From an uncultured Pseudoflavonifractor sp. (GTDB lineage: Bacteria; Bacillota; Clostridia; Oscillospirales; Oscillospiraceae), in contig NZ_CALXEG010000016.1 in NCBI RefSeq assembly GCF_944387275.1, positions 1 through 54,878 on the forward strand: a stretch of 54,878 nucleotides of DNA, read 5' to 3'. The notes beneath the pieces were generated by a model, which made no database searches, was not told the origin of the DNA, and was given only the letters and a program-made list of their open reading frames with translations. This document shows, piece after piece, positions 16,607 to 24,507 of this stretch; position 1 is the first letter of the stretch; the number at the start of each line of letters is the position of its first letter. The translations under genes were made by a program, and so were the position numbers.

Positions 16607-17764
16607 TTGCTGATCACCAACGGAATTCTGCACACCATGGACGGTCCCATCATTGAGAACGGCTTTGTCCACGTGGAGGGGGACAAGATCGTGGCCGTGG
16701 GGCCCATGTCCGCCCTGCCGGAGGGAATCGACGGCCCGGTGGTGGACGCGGCTGGCCGCCACGTCTACCCCGGCCTGGTGGACGCCCACTGCCATCTGGG
16801 CATGTTCGGCGACGCCCTGGGCTTTGAGTCGGACGACGGCAACGAGTCCACCGACCCCTGCACCCCCCACCTGCGGGCCATCGACGCGGTCAACGCCCTG
16901 GACCGCTGCTTTGCCGACGCCCGCGCCGGCGGCGTCACCTGCGTGCTCACCGGCCCGGGCAGCGCCAACCCCATTGCCGGCCAGTTCGCCGCCCTCAAGA
17001 CCAACGGCCGCTGGGTGGACCAGATGATCGTGGCCGCCCCGGTGGCCATGAAGTTCGCCCTGGGCGAGAACCCCAAGAACGTGTACAACGAGCGGAAGGA
17101 GACCCCCGTCACCCGCATGGCCACCGCGGCCATCATCCGGGAGAACCTGTCCAAGGCCCTGGAGTACATGGACAAGCAGAACAAGGCCGACGAGGACCCG
17201 GAGGCGGACATGCCCGACTTTGACGCCAAGCTGGAGGCCCTGGTGCCTGTGCTGAAGGGCACCCTGCCTGTCCACTGCCACGCCCACCGGGCGGACGACG
17301 TGGCCACTGCCGTGCGCCTGGCTAAGGAGTTCGGCCTGCAGCTGGTGGTGGTCCACGGCACCGAGGCCTATCTCATCTCCGACCTGCTGGCCCAGGAGGG
17401 GATTCCCGTCATCACCGGCCCCTGCCTCACCGACCGGAGCAAGCCGGAGCTGGGCGGCCAGAATCAGGAGAATCCGGTCATCCTGGCCAAGGCCGGGGTG
17501 AAGGTGGCCATCTGCACCGACCACCCGGTCATCCCGGTCCAGTACCTGCCCATCTGCGCCGCCATGGCGGTGCGGGCCGGCATGGACGAGGAGGACGCCC
17601 TGGCCGCCATCACCATCAACCCGGCGGTCATCGCCGGCATCGACGGCCGGGTGGGCTCTCTCACCCCCGGCAAGGACGCCGATATCGTCCTCTCCACCGG
17701 CCACCCCCTGGACTGGAAGAGCAAGGTGGAGCAGGTGTACATCGGCGGCGTCCGGGTGAATTGA
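16607..17764 (+). CDS. Metal-dependent amidohydrolase, substrate unknown
   Basis: A 385-residue member of the amidohydrolase superfamily, nearest in style to the imidazolonepropionase-related group. Metal-binding residues are visible in order: DAHCHLGM (His-x-His on strand 1), the PVHCHAHRADD His pair, VVHGTEAY, and ICTDHPVIPV with the strand-8 Asp. The C-terminal end GSLTPGKDADIVLSTGHPLD forms the usual small beta-sandwich. I chose TTG 16607 because AAAGGA precedes it and the typical N-terminus LLITNGILHTMDGP starts there; upstream codons look non-coding. It is followed after 13 bp by a fumarase-alpha gene, so both act in one transcript. The reaction cannot be named. Confidence 0.85.
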   Translation: MLITNGILHTMDGPIIENGFVHVEGDKIVAVGPMSALPEGIDGPVVDAAGRHVYPGLVDAHCHLGMFGDALGFESDDGNESTDPCTPHLRAIDAVNALDRCFADARAGGVTCVLTGPGSANPIAGQFAALKTNGRWVDQMIVAAPVAMKFALGENPKNVYNERKETPVTRMATAAIIRENLSKALEYMDKQNKADEDPEADMPDFDAKLEALVPVLKGTLPVHCHAHRADDVATAVRLAKEFGLQLVVVHGTEAYLISDLLAQEGIPVITGPCLTDRSKPELGGQNQENPVILAKAGVKVAICTDHPVIPVQYLPICAAMAVRAGMDEEDALAAITINPAVIAGIDGRVGSLTPGKDADIVLSTGHPLDWKSKVEQVYIGGVRVN

Positions 17765-17777
17765 GGAGGTGGCTGCC

Positions 17778-18620
17778 ATGCGTGAGATCCGGTTTGACGA
17801 CATTGTGACTGCCGTGCGGGATGCCTGCATCAGGGCCAACACCGTGCTGCCCGACGACCTGTGCGGGGCCATCCGGGCCGCCGGGGAGACCGAGGAGTCC
17901 CCGGTGGGCCGGGCCATCCTGGGGGATCTGGAGGAAAACTTCACCTTCGCCGCCCAGCGGGGCCTGCCCATCTGCCAGGACACGGGCATGGCGGTGGTCT
18001 TTCTGGAGCTGGGCCAGGAGGCCCACATCACCGGCGGATTGTTGGAGGACGCGGTGAATGAGGGCGTCCGCCGGGGCTATCTGGAGGGCGCCCTCCGGTG
18101 CTCGGTGGTGCGGGACCCCCTCCGCCGGGAGAACACCGGGGACAACACACCCGCCGTCCAGTGCCTGCGCCTCACCGAGGGCGACCAGCTCACCATCACC
18201 GTGGCCCCCAAGGGCTTCGGCAGCGAGAACATGACCAAGCTGAAGATGTTCACCCCCGCCGCCGGGCGGCAGGAGATTCTGGACTTTATCGTGGAGTCGG
18301 TGTCCCTGGCCGGGTCCAACCCCTGCCCGCCGGTAGTGGTGGGCGTAGGCCTGGGCGGCACGTCGGACCGGGCGGCCCTGCTGGCCAAGCGGGCCCTGCT
18401 CCGCCCTGTGGACCAGCACAGCGCCGACCCCTTCTACGCGGAGATGGAGGCGGAGGCCCTGGAGCGCATCAACGCCCTGGGCATCGGCCCCCAGGGCCTG
18501 GGGGGCCGCACCACCGCACTGTCGGTGGCCATCCTGCCCGCCCCCACCCACATCGCCGGCCTGCCCTGCTGCGTCAACCTGGGCTGCCACGTCACCCGCC
18601 ACGCCAGCGTAACACTTTGA
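17778..18620 (+). CDS. Fumarate/tartrate hydratase alpha-type subunit, no beta subunit adjacent
   Basis: A 280-residue protein of the class I fumarase N-terminal family (FumA N-half, TtdA). Three cysteines expected to hold a 4Fe-4S cluster are in PICQDTGM, GSNPCPPVVVG and LPCCVNLGCHVTRHA. The family works with a beta (C-terminal) subunit, usually the next gene, to hydrate fumarate to malate or dehydrate tartrate. Here the next gene is hpf and no beta subunit is in the window. GAGGAGG lies 8 bases before ATG 17778; a GTG three codons earlier is inside that ribosome binding site. Coupling to an amidohydrolase suggests a dedicated catabolic route rather than the TCA cycle. Confidence 0.88.
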   Translation: MREIRFDDIVTAVRDACIRANTVLPDDLCGAIRAAGETEESPVGRAILGDLEENFTFAAQRGLPICQDTGMAVVFLELGQEAHITGGLLEDAVNEGVRRGYLEGALRCSVVRDPLRRENTGDNTPAVQCLRLTEGDQLTITVAPKGFGSENMTKLKMFTPAAGRQEILDFIVESVSLAGSNPCPPVVVGVGLGGTSDRAALLAKRALLRPVDQHSADPFYAEMEAEALERINALGIGPQGLGGRTTALSVAILPAPTHIAGLPCCVNLGCHVTRHASVTL

Positions 18621-18647
18621 GCATTTCTCTCCGTTGTTCACAAATTG

Positions 18648-18678
18648 TTGTAGCTTTTTCTTCGTAGTGTGGTATAAT
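18648..18678 (+). promoter_or_regulatory. Probable promoter of hpf
   Basis: A perfect TATAAT (18673-18678) with TTGTAG 19 bases upstream. The spacing is long for sigma-A, so an alternative sigma or a regulated promoter is possible. Confidence 0.5.
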
Positions 18679-18749
18679 TAAGACAAGGAAGCCGGGCCAC
18701 TCCGCTTCCAACGAGTGCCCTCCCCAAAGGGCGGAAGGAGCTGACAACT

Positions 18750-19298
18750 ATGAAGTTCGTGTTCACAGACAAGAAGGTCAACCTGCCCCGCAAGGTGCAT
18801 GCCTATGCCGAGAAGAAGGTGGGCAAGCTGGACCGTTATTTTAAGGCGGACGCGGAGGCCGCCATCGTCTTCAGTGTCGAAAAGGACCGCAACAACGTAG
18901 AGCTGACCATTCGCTCCGCCGGTACCATCATCCGCGTCTCGGAGAGCACCTCCGATATGTTCGCCACCATCGACGCCGCCGTGGCCTCTGTGGAGCGCCA
19001 GCTGCGTAAGAATAAGGCCCGCCTGGAGAAGCGCCTGCGCCAGGACGCCTTCGTCCGCTCTGTGGACGAGGATGAGGTCTCCTCCTTTGTCCCCGACACC
19101 GACGAGGAGGAGGAGTTCCGCATCGTCCGCACCAAGAAGTTCCCCATCCGGCCCATGACCGTGGAGGAGGCCATTCTCCAGATGAACCTGGTGGACCACA
19201 CCTTCTTCGCCTTCCGGGACGCCGACGCCGACGGCACTTTCGCCGTGGTGTACAAGCGCAACGACGGCGGATACGGCCTCATCGTGGACGAGCCGTAA
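18750..19298 (+). CDS. hpf: Ribosome hibernation promoting factor, long form
   Basis: A 182-residue protein. Residues 1-100 are the RaiA/HPF domain (KVNLPRKVHAYAEKKVGKL, then the beta-alpha-beta core ending RQLRKNKARLEKRL), which blocks tRNA and mRNA sites on the 30S subunit. Residues 125-182 are the C-terminal dimerisation domain (FPIRPMTVEEAILQMN, FFAFRDADADGTFAVVYKR, GYGLI), present only in long HPF and needed to form 100S ribosome dimers. GGAAGGAG precedes the ATG. It is a single-gene unit with its own promoter and terminator. Confidence 0.96.
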   Translation: MKFVFTDKKVNLPRKVHAYAEKKVGKLDRYFKADAEAAIVFSVEKDRNNVELTIRSAGTIIRVSESTSDMFATIDAAVASVERQLRKNKARLEKRLRQDAFVRSVDEDEVSSFVPDTDEEEEFRIVRTKKFPIRPMTVEEAILQMNLVDHTFFAFRDADADGTFAVVYKRNDGGYGLIVDEP

Positions 19299-19314
19299 CA
19301 ACAGCATACAGCGA

Positions 19315-19346
19315 GGCGGCCGCCCTTCCGGGCGGCCGCCACTTTT
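19315..19346 (+). terminator. Terminator of hpf
   Basis: An 11-bp GC-only stem (GGCGGCCGCCC, loop TTCC) followed by ACTTTTATT. It lies between hpf and the convergent anti-sigma gene. Confidence 0.82.
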
Positions 19347-19347
19347 A

Positions 19348-20814
19348 TTATGGTTTCTGCGGTGCGATGCTGGCGGTATCGTATTGCTTCAGAATCAGAT
19401 CATAGGCCTCCTGGGGGGTGACCCCGTCCAGGTCATACCGCACCAGCACGTTTTCGCTTTCGTAGTAGACATAGAAGTCTCCGCGCCAGCTGTCCACGTC
19501 GCCGCTGTCGTCATCCACGTAGCGCATTCGGGCGGCAATCACCTCGGGTGTCACGTCCTCAATGGCGAACACCGGGCGGCCAAACTCCTGCCAGTATTCC
19601 TCGGGCACCGAGTCGGCGTAGGGGATGGTGTACAGGTTCACGTCGTATTTCTCCCGATCCGCCGGATCGGTGATGGGAAGGTCTCCCACGGTGCTGGCAT
19701 CCCAGATGTCGATGGAAATATTGGTGTAATATCCGGTCCATCTCAGGAACAGGTAATTCCGGTTCTGGCCCCACTCCCGCCAGGCCCCATCAAAGGTGAA
19801 GCCGTCGGGCACATCCGTGGGGACATAAGCGCCGAATTTCTCGTCGGCCATGGCCTCCTCCCAGGTGAGCACCTGGCTGCCCCAGTCGGGGATCTCGCCG
19901 TCATAGACCAGCAGGCTGTCCAGGTACAGCTTTGTCCCGGCAAATGTATTGGCCGCCTGGGTACACATCAGGGCTGCGTCCTCCTCCTCCAGCTGCCGGG
20001 CCTCAAAGTTCAGCCCCGCGTCTCCCGACATCATGGTGATCTCGTAGATATAGCCCATCTCCCCGCTGTCGTCCCAGCCGTACCGGCCGCTCTTGCTGCC
20101 GTAGACTGTGACGCCGTTGAGATCGGTGGAGGTCTGATTGGGGGCAATCATATCGGTCAGGGGGTAATCCCCCGGCCGGACCGTGAGGGTGAAGCCGTTG
20201 TGTTCGTTGCTCCGGCTGACGCCGTTGAGCCACAGCTGCCACAGCTTGCCCTCTCCGTCGTAGACGGCCTTTCCGGTGACATCGTACCCCGCCCAGTACA
20301 GGGACCAGGGGGCGTCCTCCGCCCCGGGGCCGGCGAGCAGCTCCACCATCTGCGCCCGGGTCAGCTGCTCCTCAAACCAGCCGTCCGGATAGGCGATGGA
20401 GGCGCAGATCTCAGGAGCATCTCCGTACTCCACCCCCTGGATGTTAAAGCTGCTGTGGGGCTGGCCGTCAAAGGGGTCCTCCGGTGAGAGGACATATTCG
20501 CTGTCCCGGTCCGCCGTGATGGGGGCCGTGCTCTCCGGGTCGGGGGCAGTGGCCTCCGGCCCGGCGGTGCTCTGAACGTGGGGGACCTCCTCCAGCGTCT
20601 GGCTGGGGCCGGTGTCCCCGCCGGGCAGGCGGTAGGCCCGCCAGACACCCAGGGCCGCCAGGCACACCAGGGCGGCGCAGGCTGCCGCGGCCAGCCATCG
20701 GGCAGGTGTGTTCCGCCGGACGGGCGTCCGCCTCCCCTCCAGGGCATCCATCAGGGCCCGGTGCTCCTCCGGGCTCACCTTCACCCGGTCCATATAAGAA
20801 CGGTAGTGTTCCAT
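19348..20814 (-). CDS. Membrane protein, probable anti-sigma factor with large outer domain
   Basis: A 488-residue protein whose start lies 12 bp after the stop of an ECF sigma gene, so it is probably its anti-sigma partner. The first 35 residues are a short cytoplasmic helix region (VKVSPEEHRALMDALEG), followed by one membrane helix (about 38-60) and about 425 outside residues rich in Tyr, Trp, Asp and Gly. No zinc-finger anti-sigma motif (H-x3-C-x2-C) is present, so the sigma contact is by another short helix, as in DUF4179-type regulators. The outer part shows a repeated 'YDLILKQYD' type ending and a beta-rich pattern; I cannot assign a fold. Confidence 0.75.
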   Translation of the reverse strand: MEHYRSYMDRVKVSPEEHRALMDALEGRRTPVRRNTPARWLAAAACAALVCLAALGVWRAYRLPGGDTGPSQTLEEVPHVQSTAGPEATAPDPESTAPITADRDSEYVLSPEDPFDGQPHSSFNIQGVEYGDAPEICASIAYPDGWFEEQLTRAQMVELLAGPGAEDAPWSLYWAGYDVTGKAVYDGEGKLWQLWLNGVSRSNEHNGFTLTVRPGDYPLTDMIAPNQTSTDLNGVTVYGSKSGRYGWDDSGEMGYIYEITMMSGDAGLNFEARQLEEEDAALMCTQAANTFAGTKLYLDSLLVYDGEIPDWGSQVLTWEEAMADEKFGAYVPTDVPDGFTFDGAWREWGQNRNYLFLRWTGYYTNISIDIWDASTVGDLPITDPADREKYDVNLYTIPYADSVPEEYWQEFGRPVFAIEDVTPEVIAARMRYVDDDSGDVDSWRGDFYVYYESENVLVRYDLDGVTPQEAYDLILKQYDTASIAPQKP

Positions 20815-20826
20815 GCTGTACTCCTT

Positions 20827-21291
20827 TCACTGGGCATCCGCCAGAAGGGCCTTGAGCTTCTGCCGCGCCCGGGAGAGCCGGGACCGGACGGTGCCCTCGC
20901 TCTGGCCGGTCATGGCGGCGATTTCCGGCGTGCTGTACCCCTCGTAGTAGTAGAGGTGGACCGCCGCCCTGTCCCTGGGGGGCAGGGCCAGCACCGCCGC
21001 CAGCACGGCCTTCTCCTCCGGCTCCGGGGCGGGCAGGCCCTCACTGAGGGCTGTGCGCCGCCTGTGCCAGGGTGAGCGGAGCCGGCTCTTGCAGCCGTTC
21101 ACCGTCACCCGGATGAGCCACGCCTTCTCGTGCTCCGGGCCGTCAAACTCCGGCGCCTTCTCCAGATACCTGACAAATGCGTCCTGCACCGCGTCCTGGG
21201 CCTCGTGGGCGTCCCCCAGGATGGCCAGGGCCGCCCGGTACAGGGTGTTCTCGTACTTCCTTACTGTCTCTTCCAACCGGTTGGGGTCCAT
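20827..21291 (-). CDS. ECF-type RNA polymerase sigma factor
   Basis: A 154-residue sigma-70 family protein with only regions 2 and 4. Region 2: YENTLYRAALAILGDAHEA, QDAVQDAFVRYLEKAPEF and WLIRVTVNGCKSRLR. Region 4: LPPRDRAAVHLYYYEGYST, then the helix-turn-helix PEIAAMTGQSEGTVRSRLSR. It would direct polymerase to its own promoter and a stress or envelope regulon, held inactive by the next gene's membrane product. I chose ATG 21291 because GGGGGGA lies 5 bases upstream; an in-frame start six codons earlier overlaps that site. It is divergent from the NYN-LOTUS gene. Confidence 0.93.
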   Translation of the reverse strand: MDPNRLEETVRKYENTLYRAALAILGDAHEAQDAVQDAFVRYLEKAPEFDGPEHEKAWLIRVTVNGCKSRLRSPWHRRRTALSEGLPAPEPEEKAVLAAVLALPPRDRAAVHLYYYEGYSTPEIAAMTGQSEGTVRSRLSRARQKLKALLADAQ

Positions 21292-21467
21292 TCCCGTCCC
21301 CCCTTTCACCCTTTATACGCTTTGGAACGGCCAAACGCTGCGCCGCCGCCAGCTTTTTCCGCCGGAATTCTGTTCCGCCCCCGGCGGCTTTGTGCTATAC
21401 TGGAGCTGTAAGTTCTGACGTACCCCGGTTTCCGGGTTTTTACACTGGTATGAGGAGATTATCGTAC

Positions 21468-22334
21468 ATGGACAATCAGGATCTGCGGCTGGCCGTGCTC
21501 ATCGACGCGGACAATGCCCCCCGTACCGCCCTGCGGGACATCATGGCCGAGGCGGCGGTGTACGGCACGCCCACGGTCAAGCGCATCTACGGCGACTGGA
21601 CCACACCCAACATGGCCTCCTGGAAGCCCCTGCTGCTGGAGCACGCCATCACGCCCATCCAGCAGTACAGCTACACCACCGGCAAGAACGCCACCGACTC
21701 GGCCATGATCATCGACGCCATGGACCTGCTCTACTCGGGCCGGTGCGATGGGTTCGTGTTGGTGTCCAGCGACAGCGACTTCACCCGCCTGGCCACCCGG
21801 CTGCGGGAGGCGGGCATGAAGGTGTACGGCATGGGGGAGAAAAAGACCCCCCTGCCCTTTATCGTGGCCTGCGACAAGTTCATCTACATCGAGGTCATCC
21901 GGGCCGCCGGGGAAAAGGCCAGGCAGGAGGCGCTGGCGGCCTCTGCGCCGGACCCGGAGCCCTCCCCGGAGCCGGAGAAGGAGAGCCAGGCCCCTGCGGC
22001 CAAAAAACCGGCCAAAAAGGCGGCCAAGAAGAAATCCGCTCCGGCCCAGCAGGAGCCGCCGGAGCCTGAGGAGATCGCCGGTGTGCCCCGGGCGGTGGTG
22101 GACCTCATCGCCGACTCCCTGGAGAGCATTGCCGACGAGGACGGCTACGGCTTCATGGGCAAGCTGGGCAACCTGCTGCTCAAGAAGCAGCCCGACTTTG
22201 ACCCCCGGAACTACGGCTACTCCAAGCTGACCCAGCTGGTAAAGGCCCTGGGCCGGTTTGAGGTCGTCTCCCGCCAGACCAGCGCCGACGATCCCACCAA
22301 GCACGTATACCTTCGGGATAAACAGCGAAAGTAA
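21468..22334 (+). CDS. NYN-domain (PIN-like) putative RNase with C-terminal LOTUS/OST-HTH domain
   Basis: A 288-residue protein. Residues 5-145 are an NYN domain with the acidic nuclease residues in VLIDADNAP, DSAMIIDAMDLLYSG and SSDSDFTRLATRLREAG. A Lys/Ala/Pro/Glu linker (about 150-205) follows. The C-terminal domain (about 208-285; LIADSLESI, GKLGNLLLKKQPDFDPRNYG, LTQLVKALGRFEV) matches LOTUS/OST-HTH, an RNA-binding winged helix reported to favour structured RNA. The pair NYN plus LOTUS also occurs in eukaryotic MARF1. The bacterial role is not established. ATG 21468 is preceded by TGAGGAG; an ATG six codons earlier overlaps that site. RNase Y lies convergent beyond a hairpin block. Confidence 0.88.
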   Translation: MDNQDLRLAVLIDADNAPRTALRDIMAEAAVYGTPTVKRIYGDWTTPNMASWKPLLLEHAITPIQQYSYTTGKNATDSAMIIDAMDLLYSGRCDGFVLVSSDSDFTRLATRLREAGMKVYGMGEKKTPLPFIVACDKFIYIEVIRAAGEKARQEALAASAPDPEPSPEPEKESQAPAAKKPAKKAAKKKSAPAQQEPPEPEEIAGVPRAVVDLIADSLESIADEDGYGFMGKLGNLLLKKQPDFDPRNYGYSKLTQLVKALGRFEVVSRQTSADDPTKHVYLRDKQRK

Positions 22335-22362
22335 TCACATTTTGTATTTTTCTGACTAGAAA

Positions 22363-22655
22363 AACGAGGAGCGCGGCAGCCGCCGCGCTCCTCGTTCTCT
22401 GTTAAAAACCGGCCTCACGCAGAAAGGAACAGCCCTCGGCAGAGTTTCGCCGCCCCAGGCGGCGAAATAAAATTCAAACCGTTTTTTCCGGGGACATGCG
22501 CCTCGGAAAAAACACTGCTCAGCCCGCAAACGTGCGCGCTCCGCGCGTGCGCTGCGGCGGGCTGTATTCCCTCTCAAAAATGCCTGCATTTTTGAGAGGC
22601 TTGGCGGCAAGGCCGCCAAGCCGAAAGGAGCGCGGCAGCCGCCGCGCTCCTCGTT
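22363..22655. repeat. Intergenic array of seven hairpins bounded by 30-bp direct repeats
   Basis: This 340-bp gap between convergent genes holds no ORF but seven inverted repeats: H1 22363-22396 (15-bp perfect stem AACGAGGAGCGCGGC, likely terminator), H2 22445-22467 (TTTCGCCGCC), H3 22481-22513 (GTTTTTTCCG), H4 22520-22564 (CAGCCCGC outer arms), H5 22571-22598 (CTCTCAAAAATGC), H6 22599-22621 (GCTTGGCGGC) and H7 22626-22651. H1 and H7 share an identical 30-bp stretch (22367-22396 and 22626-22655), so the inner 229 bp are flanked by direct repeats. Confidence 0.8.
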
Positions 22656-22674
22656 TGTCTTGTTCCGGTGGGAT

Positions 22675-24231
22675 TTACTTGGCGTACTCCACGACCTTGG
22701 TCTCCCGGATCATGTTCACCTTGATCTGGCCGGGGTACTCCAGCTCTTCCTCGATCTTCTTGGCGATGTCCCGGGCCAGGAGCACCATCTGGTCCTCGCT
22801 GACCTTGTCGGGGGCCACCATGATGCGGACCTCCCGGCCAGCCTGGATGGCAAAGGACTTCTCCACACCGGGGAAGGAGGAGGTGAGCTCCTCCAGCTTC
22901 TCCAGGCGCTTGATATAGTTCTCCAGGTTCTCGCGCCGGGCGCCGGGACGGGCGGCGGACACAGCGTCGGCCGCCTGCACCAGGCAGGCCACGATGGTGC
23001 GGGGCTCCACGTCGTTGTGGTGGGCCTCGATGGCGTGGACCACGTCCTCGTTCTCCTTGTACTTCCGGGCCAGCTCCACGCCGATCTGGACGTGGGAGCC
23101 CTCCACCTCGTGGTCGATGGACTTGCCCAGGTCGTGGAGCAGGCCTGCCCGCTTGGCCAGGGTCACGTCGGCGCCGATCTCGGCGGCCAGCAGGCCCGCC
23201 AGGTGGGAGACCTCGATGGAGTGGTTGAGCACGTTCTGGCCGTAGCTGGTGCGGTACTTCATGCGGCCCAGCAGCTTGACCAGCTCGGGGTGGAGGCCGT
23301 GGACGTTGGTCTCAAACACGGCACGCTCGCCCTCGGCCTTGATGGTGGCGTCCACCTCCCGCTTGGCCTTCTCCACCATCTCCTCGATGCGGGAGGGGTG
23401 AATACGACCGTCCTGGATCAGCTTCTCCAGGGCGATGCGGGCGATCTCGCGGCGGACGGGGTCAAAGCAGGAGACGGTAATGGCCTCGGGGGTATCGTCG
23501 ATGATCAGATCCACGCCGGTCATGGTCTCCAGCGTTCGGATATTGCGGCCCTCGCGGCCGATAATGCGGCCCTTCATCTCGTCATTGGGCAGGGGAACAA
23601 CCGACACGGTGGCCTCGGCCACGTGGTCGGCTGCGCAGCGTTGGATGGCAAGGGACAGGATCTCCTTGGCCTTGGCGTCGGCCTCCTCCTTGAACTGGGC
23701 CTCGATCTCCCGGATCTTCATAGCGGACTCGTGGGTGACCTCGGCCTCCAGCTGGTTGATCAGGTAGGCCTTGGCCTCCTCGGCGGTAAAGCCGGACAGC
23801 CGCTCCAGGACCTCCATCTGGGTCTTCTTGACGGTGGCAACCTCTTCCCGGGCTGCTTCCAGCTCGGTGAGCTTGGTCTGGAGTGTCTCTTCCTTCTTCT
23901 CGATGTTCTCGGTCTTGCGGTCCAGGGTCTCTTCCTTCTGCTGGAGCCTGCGCTCCTGCTTCTGCAGGTCGGCCCGGCGCTCTTTCTGATCCCGTTCAAA
24001 GTCGTTGCGGGCCTTGAGGATCTCCTCCTTGGCCTCTACCAGCGCCTCCCGCTTCTTGCTCTCGGCGCTCTTGATGGACTCGTTAATGATCCGCTTGGCC
24101 TCTTCCTCGGCGCTGGAGATCTCCTTTTCGGCGACCTGCTTGCGCCACTTGACGCCAAGAGCGAATCCTATCAGCACGCCGACCAGCAGCGCGACGATAA
24201 TCCCCACAATTAACATCCAAATGGGTTCCAT
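22675..24231 (-). CDS. rny: Ribonuclease Y (membrane-bound endoribonuclease)
   Basis: A 518-residue enzyme that starts mRNA decay in Firmicutes. An N-terminal membrane helix (about 5-25) is followed by a long Glu/Lys-rich coiled coil (about 30-200), a KH domain ([21 protein letters not shown], about 210-270), and the HD domain with the catalytic pair in [12 protein letters not shown] and downstream EAHHNDVEP. The C-terminal segment ends [21 protein letters not shown], a family signature. I chose ATG 24231: the GTG five codons earlier overlaps the AGGAGG. The promoter at 24371-24399 gives a leader of about 130 nt. Confidence 0.97.
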   Translation of the reverse strand: MEPIWMLIVGIIVALLVGVLIGFALGVKWRKQVAEKEISSAEEEAKRIINESIKSAESKKREALVEAKEEILKARNDFERDQKERRADLQKQERRLQQKEETLDRKTENIEKKEETLQTKLTELEAAREEVATVKKTQMEVLERLSGFTAEEAKAYLINQLEAEVTHESAMKIREIEAQFKEEADAKAKEILSLAIQRCAADHVAEATVSVVPLPNDEMKGRIIGREGRNIRTLETMTGVDLIIDDTPEAITVSCFDPVRREIARIALEKLIQDGRIHPSRIEEMVEKAKREVDATIKAEGERAVFETNVHGLHPELVKLLGRMKYRTSYGQNVLNHSIEVSHLAGLLAAEIGADVTLAKRAGLLHDLGKSIDHEVEGSHVQIGVELARKYKENEDVVHAIEAHHNDVEPRTIVACLVQAADAVSAARPGARRENLENYIKRLEKLEELTSSFPGVEKSFAIQAGREVRIMVAPDKVSEDQMVLLARDIAKKIEEELEYPGQIKVNMIRETKVVEYAK

Positions 24232-24370
24232 AAGGGCTGAACACACCTCCTACTTTCTTGATTTTATAAAGTCAGTTGTTTCATGGCATCGGCGGAGCTG
24301 GAATTACTTGTCCATTCCGCACAAAAATTGAAAAGCGCCCCCTGCTGCTTTTCAAAACTATACCTAGTCT

Positions 24371-24399
24371 ATTTTAGTGCCACCGCCCATTCCTGTCAA
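24371..24399 (-). promoter_or_regulatory. Sigma-A promoter of rny
   Basis: On the minus strand TTGACA (complement of 24394-24399)-N17-TAAAAT (complement of 24371-24376). Confidence 0.75.
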
Positions 24400-24433
24400 G
24401 ATAATTCGTGCCCGACAAAAAGCGAAAGGGGCA

Positions 24434-24471
24434 GAAAAACACGGCAGGTGGCTGTTTTTGCCTCCTGCCGT
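24434..24471 (-). terminator. Terminator of the SLH phosphodiester glycosidase gene
   Basis: Minus strand: stem CACGGCAGG with its complement (24440-24448 and 24463-24471), followed by TTTTTC. It lies about 37 bp after the stop codon and just before the rny promoter. Confidence 0.88.
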
Positions 24472-24507
24472 GGGGTCCCATATTCTCTATAGGCCGCTGC
24501 CGAGCGA

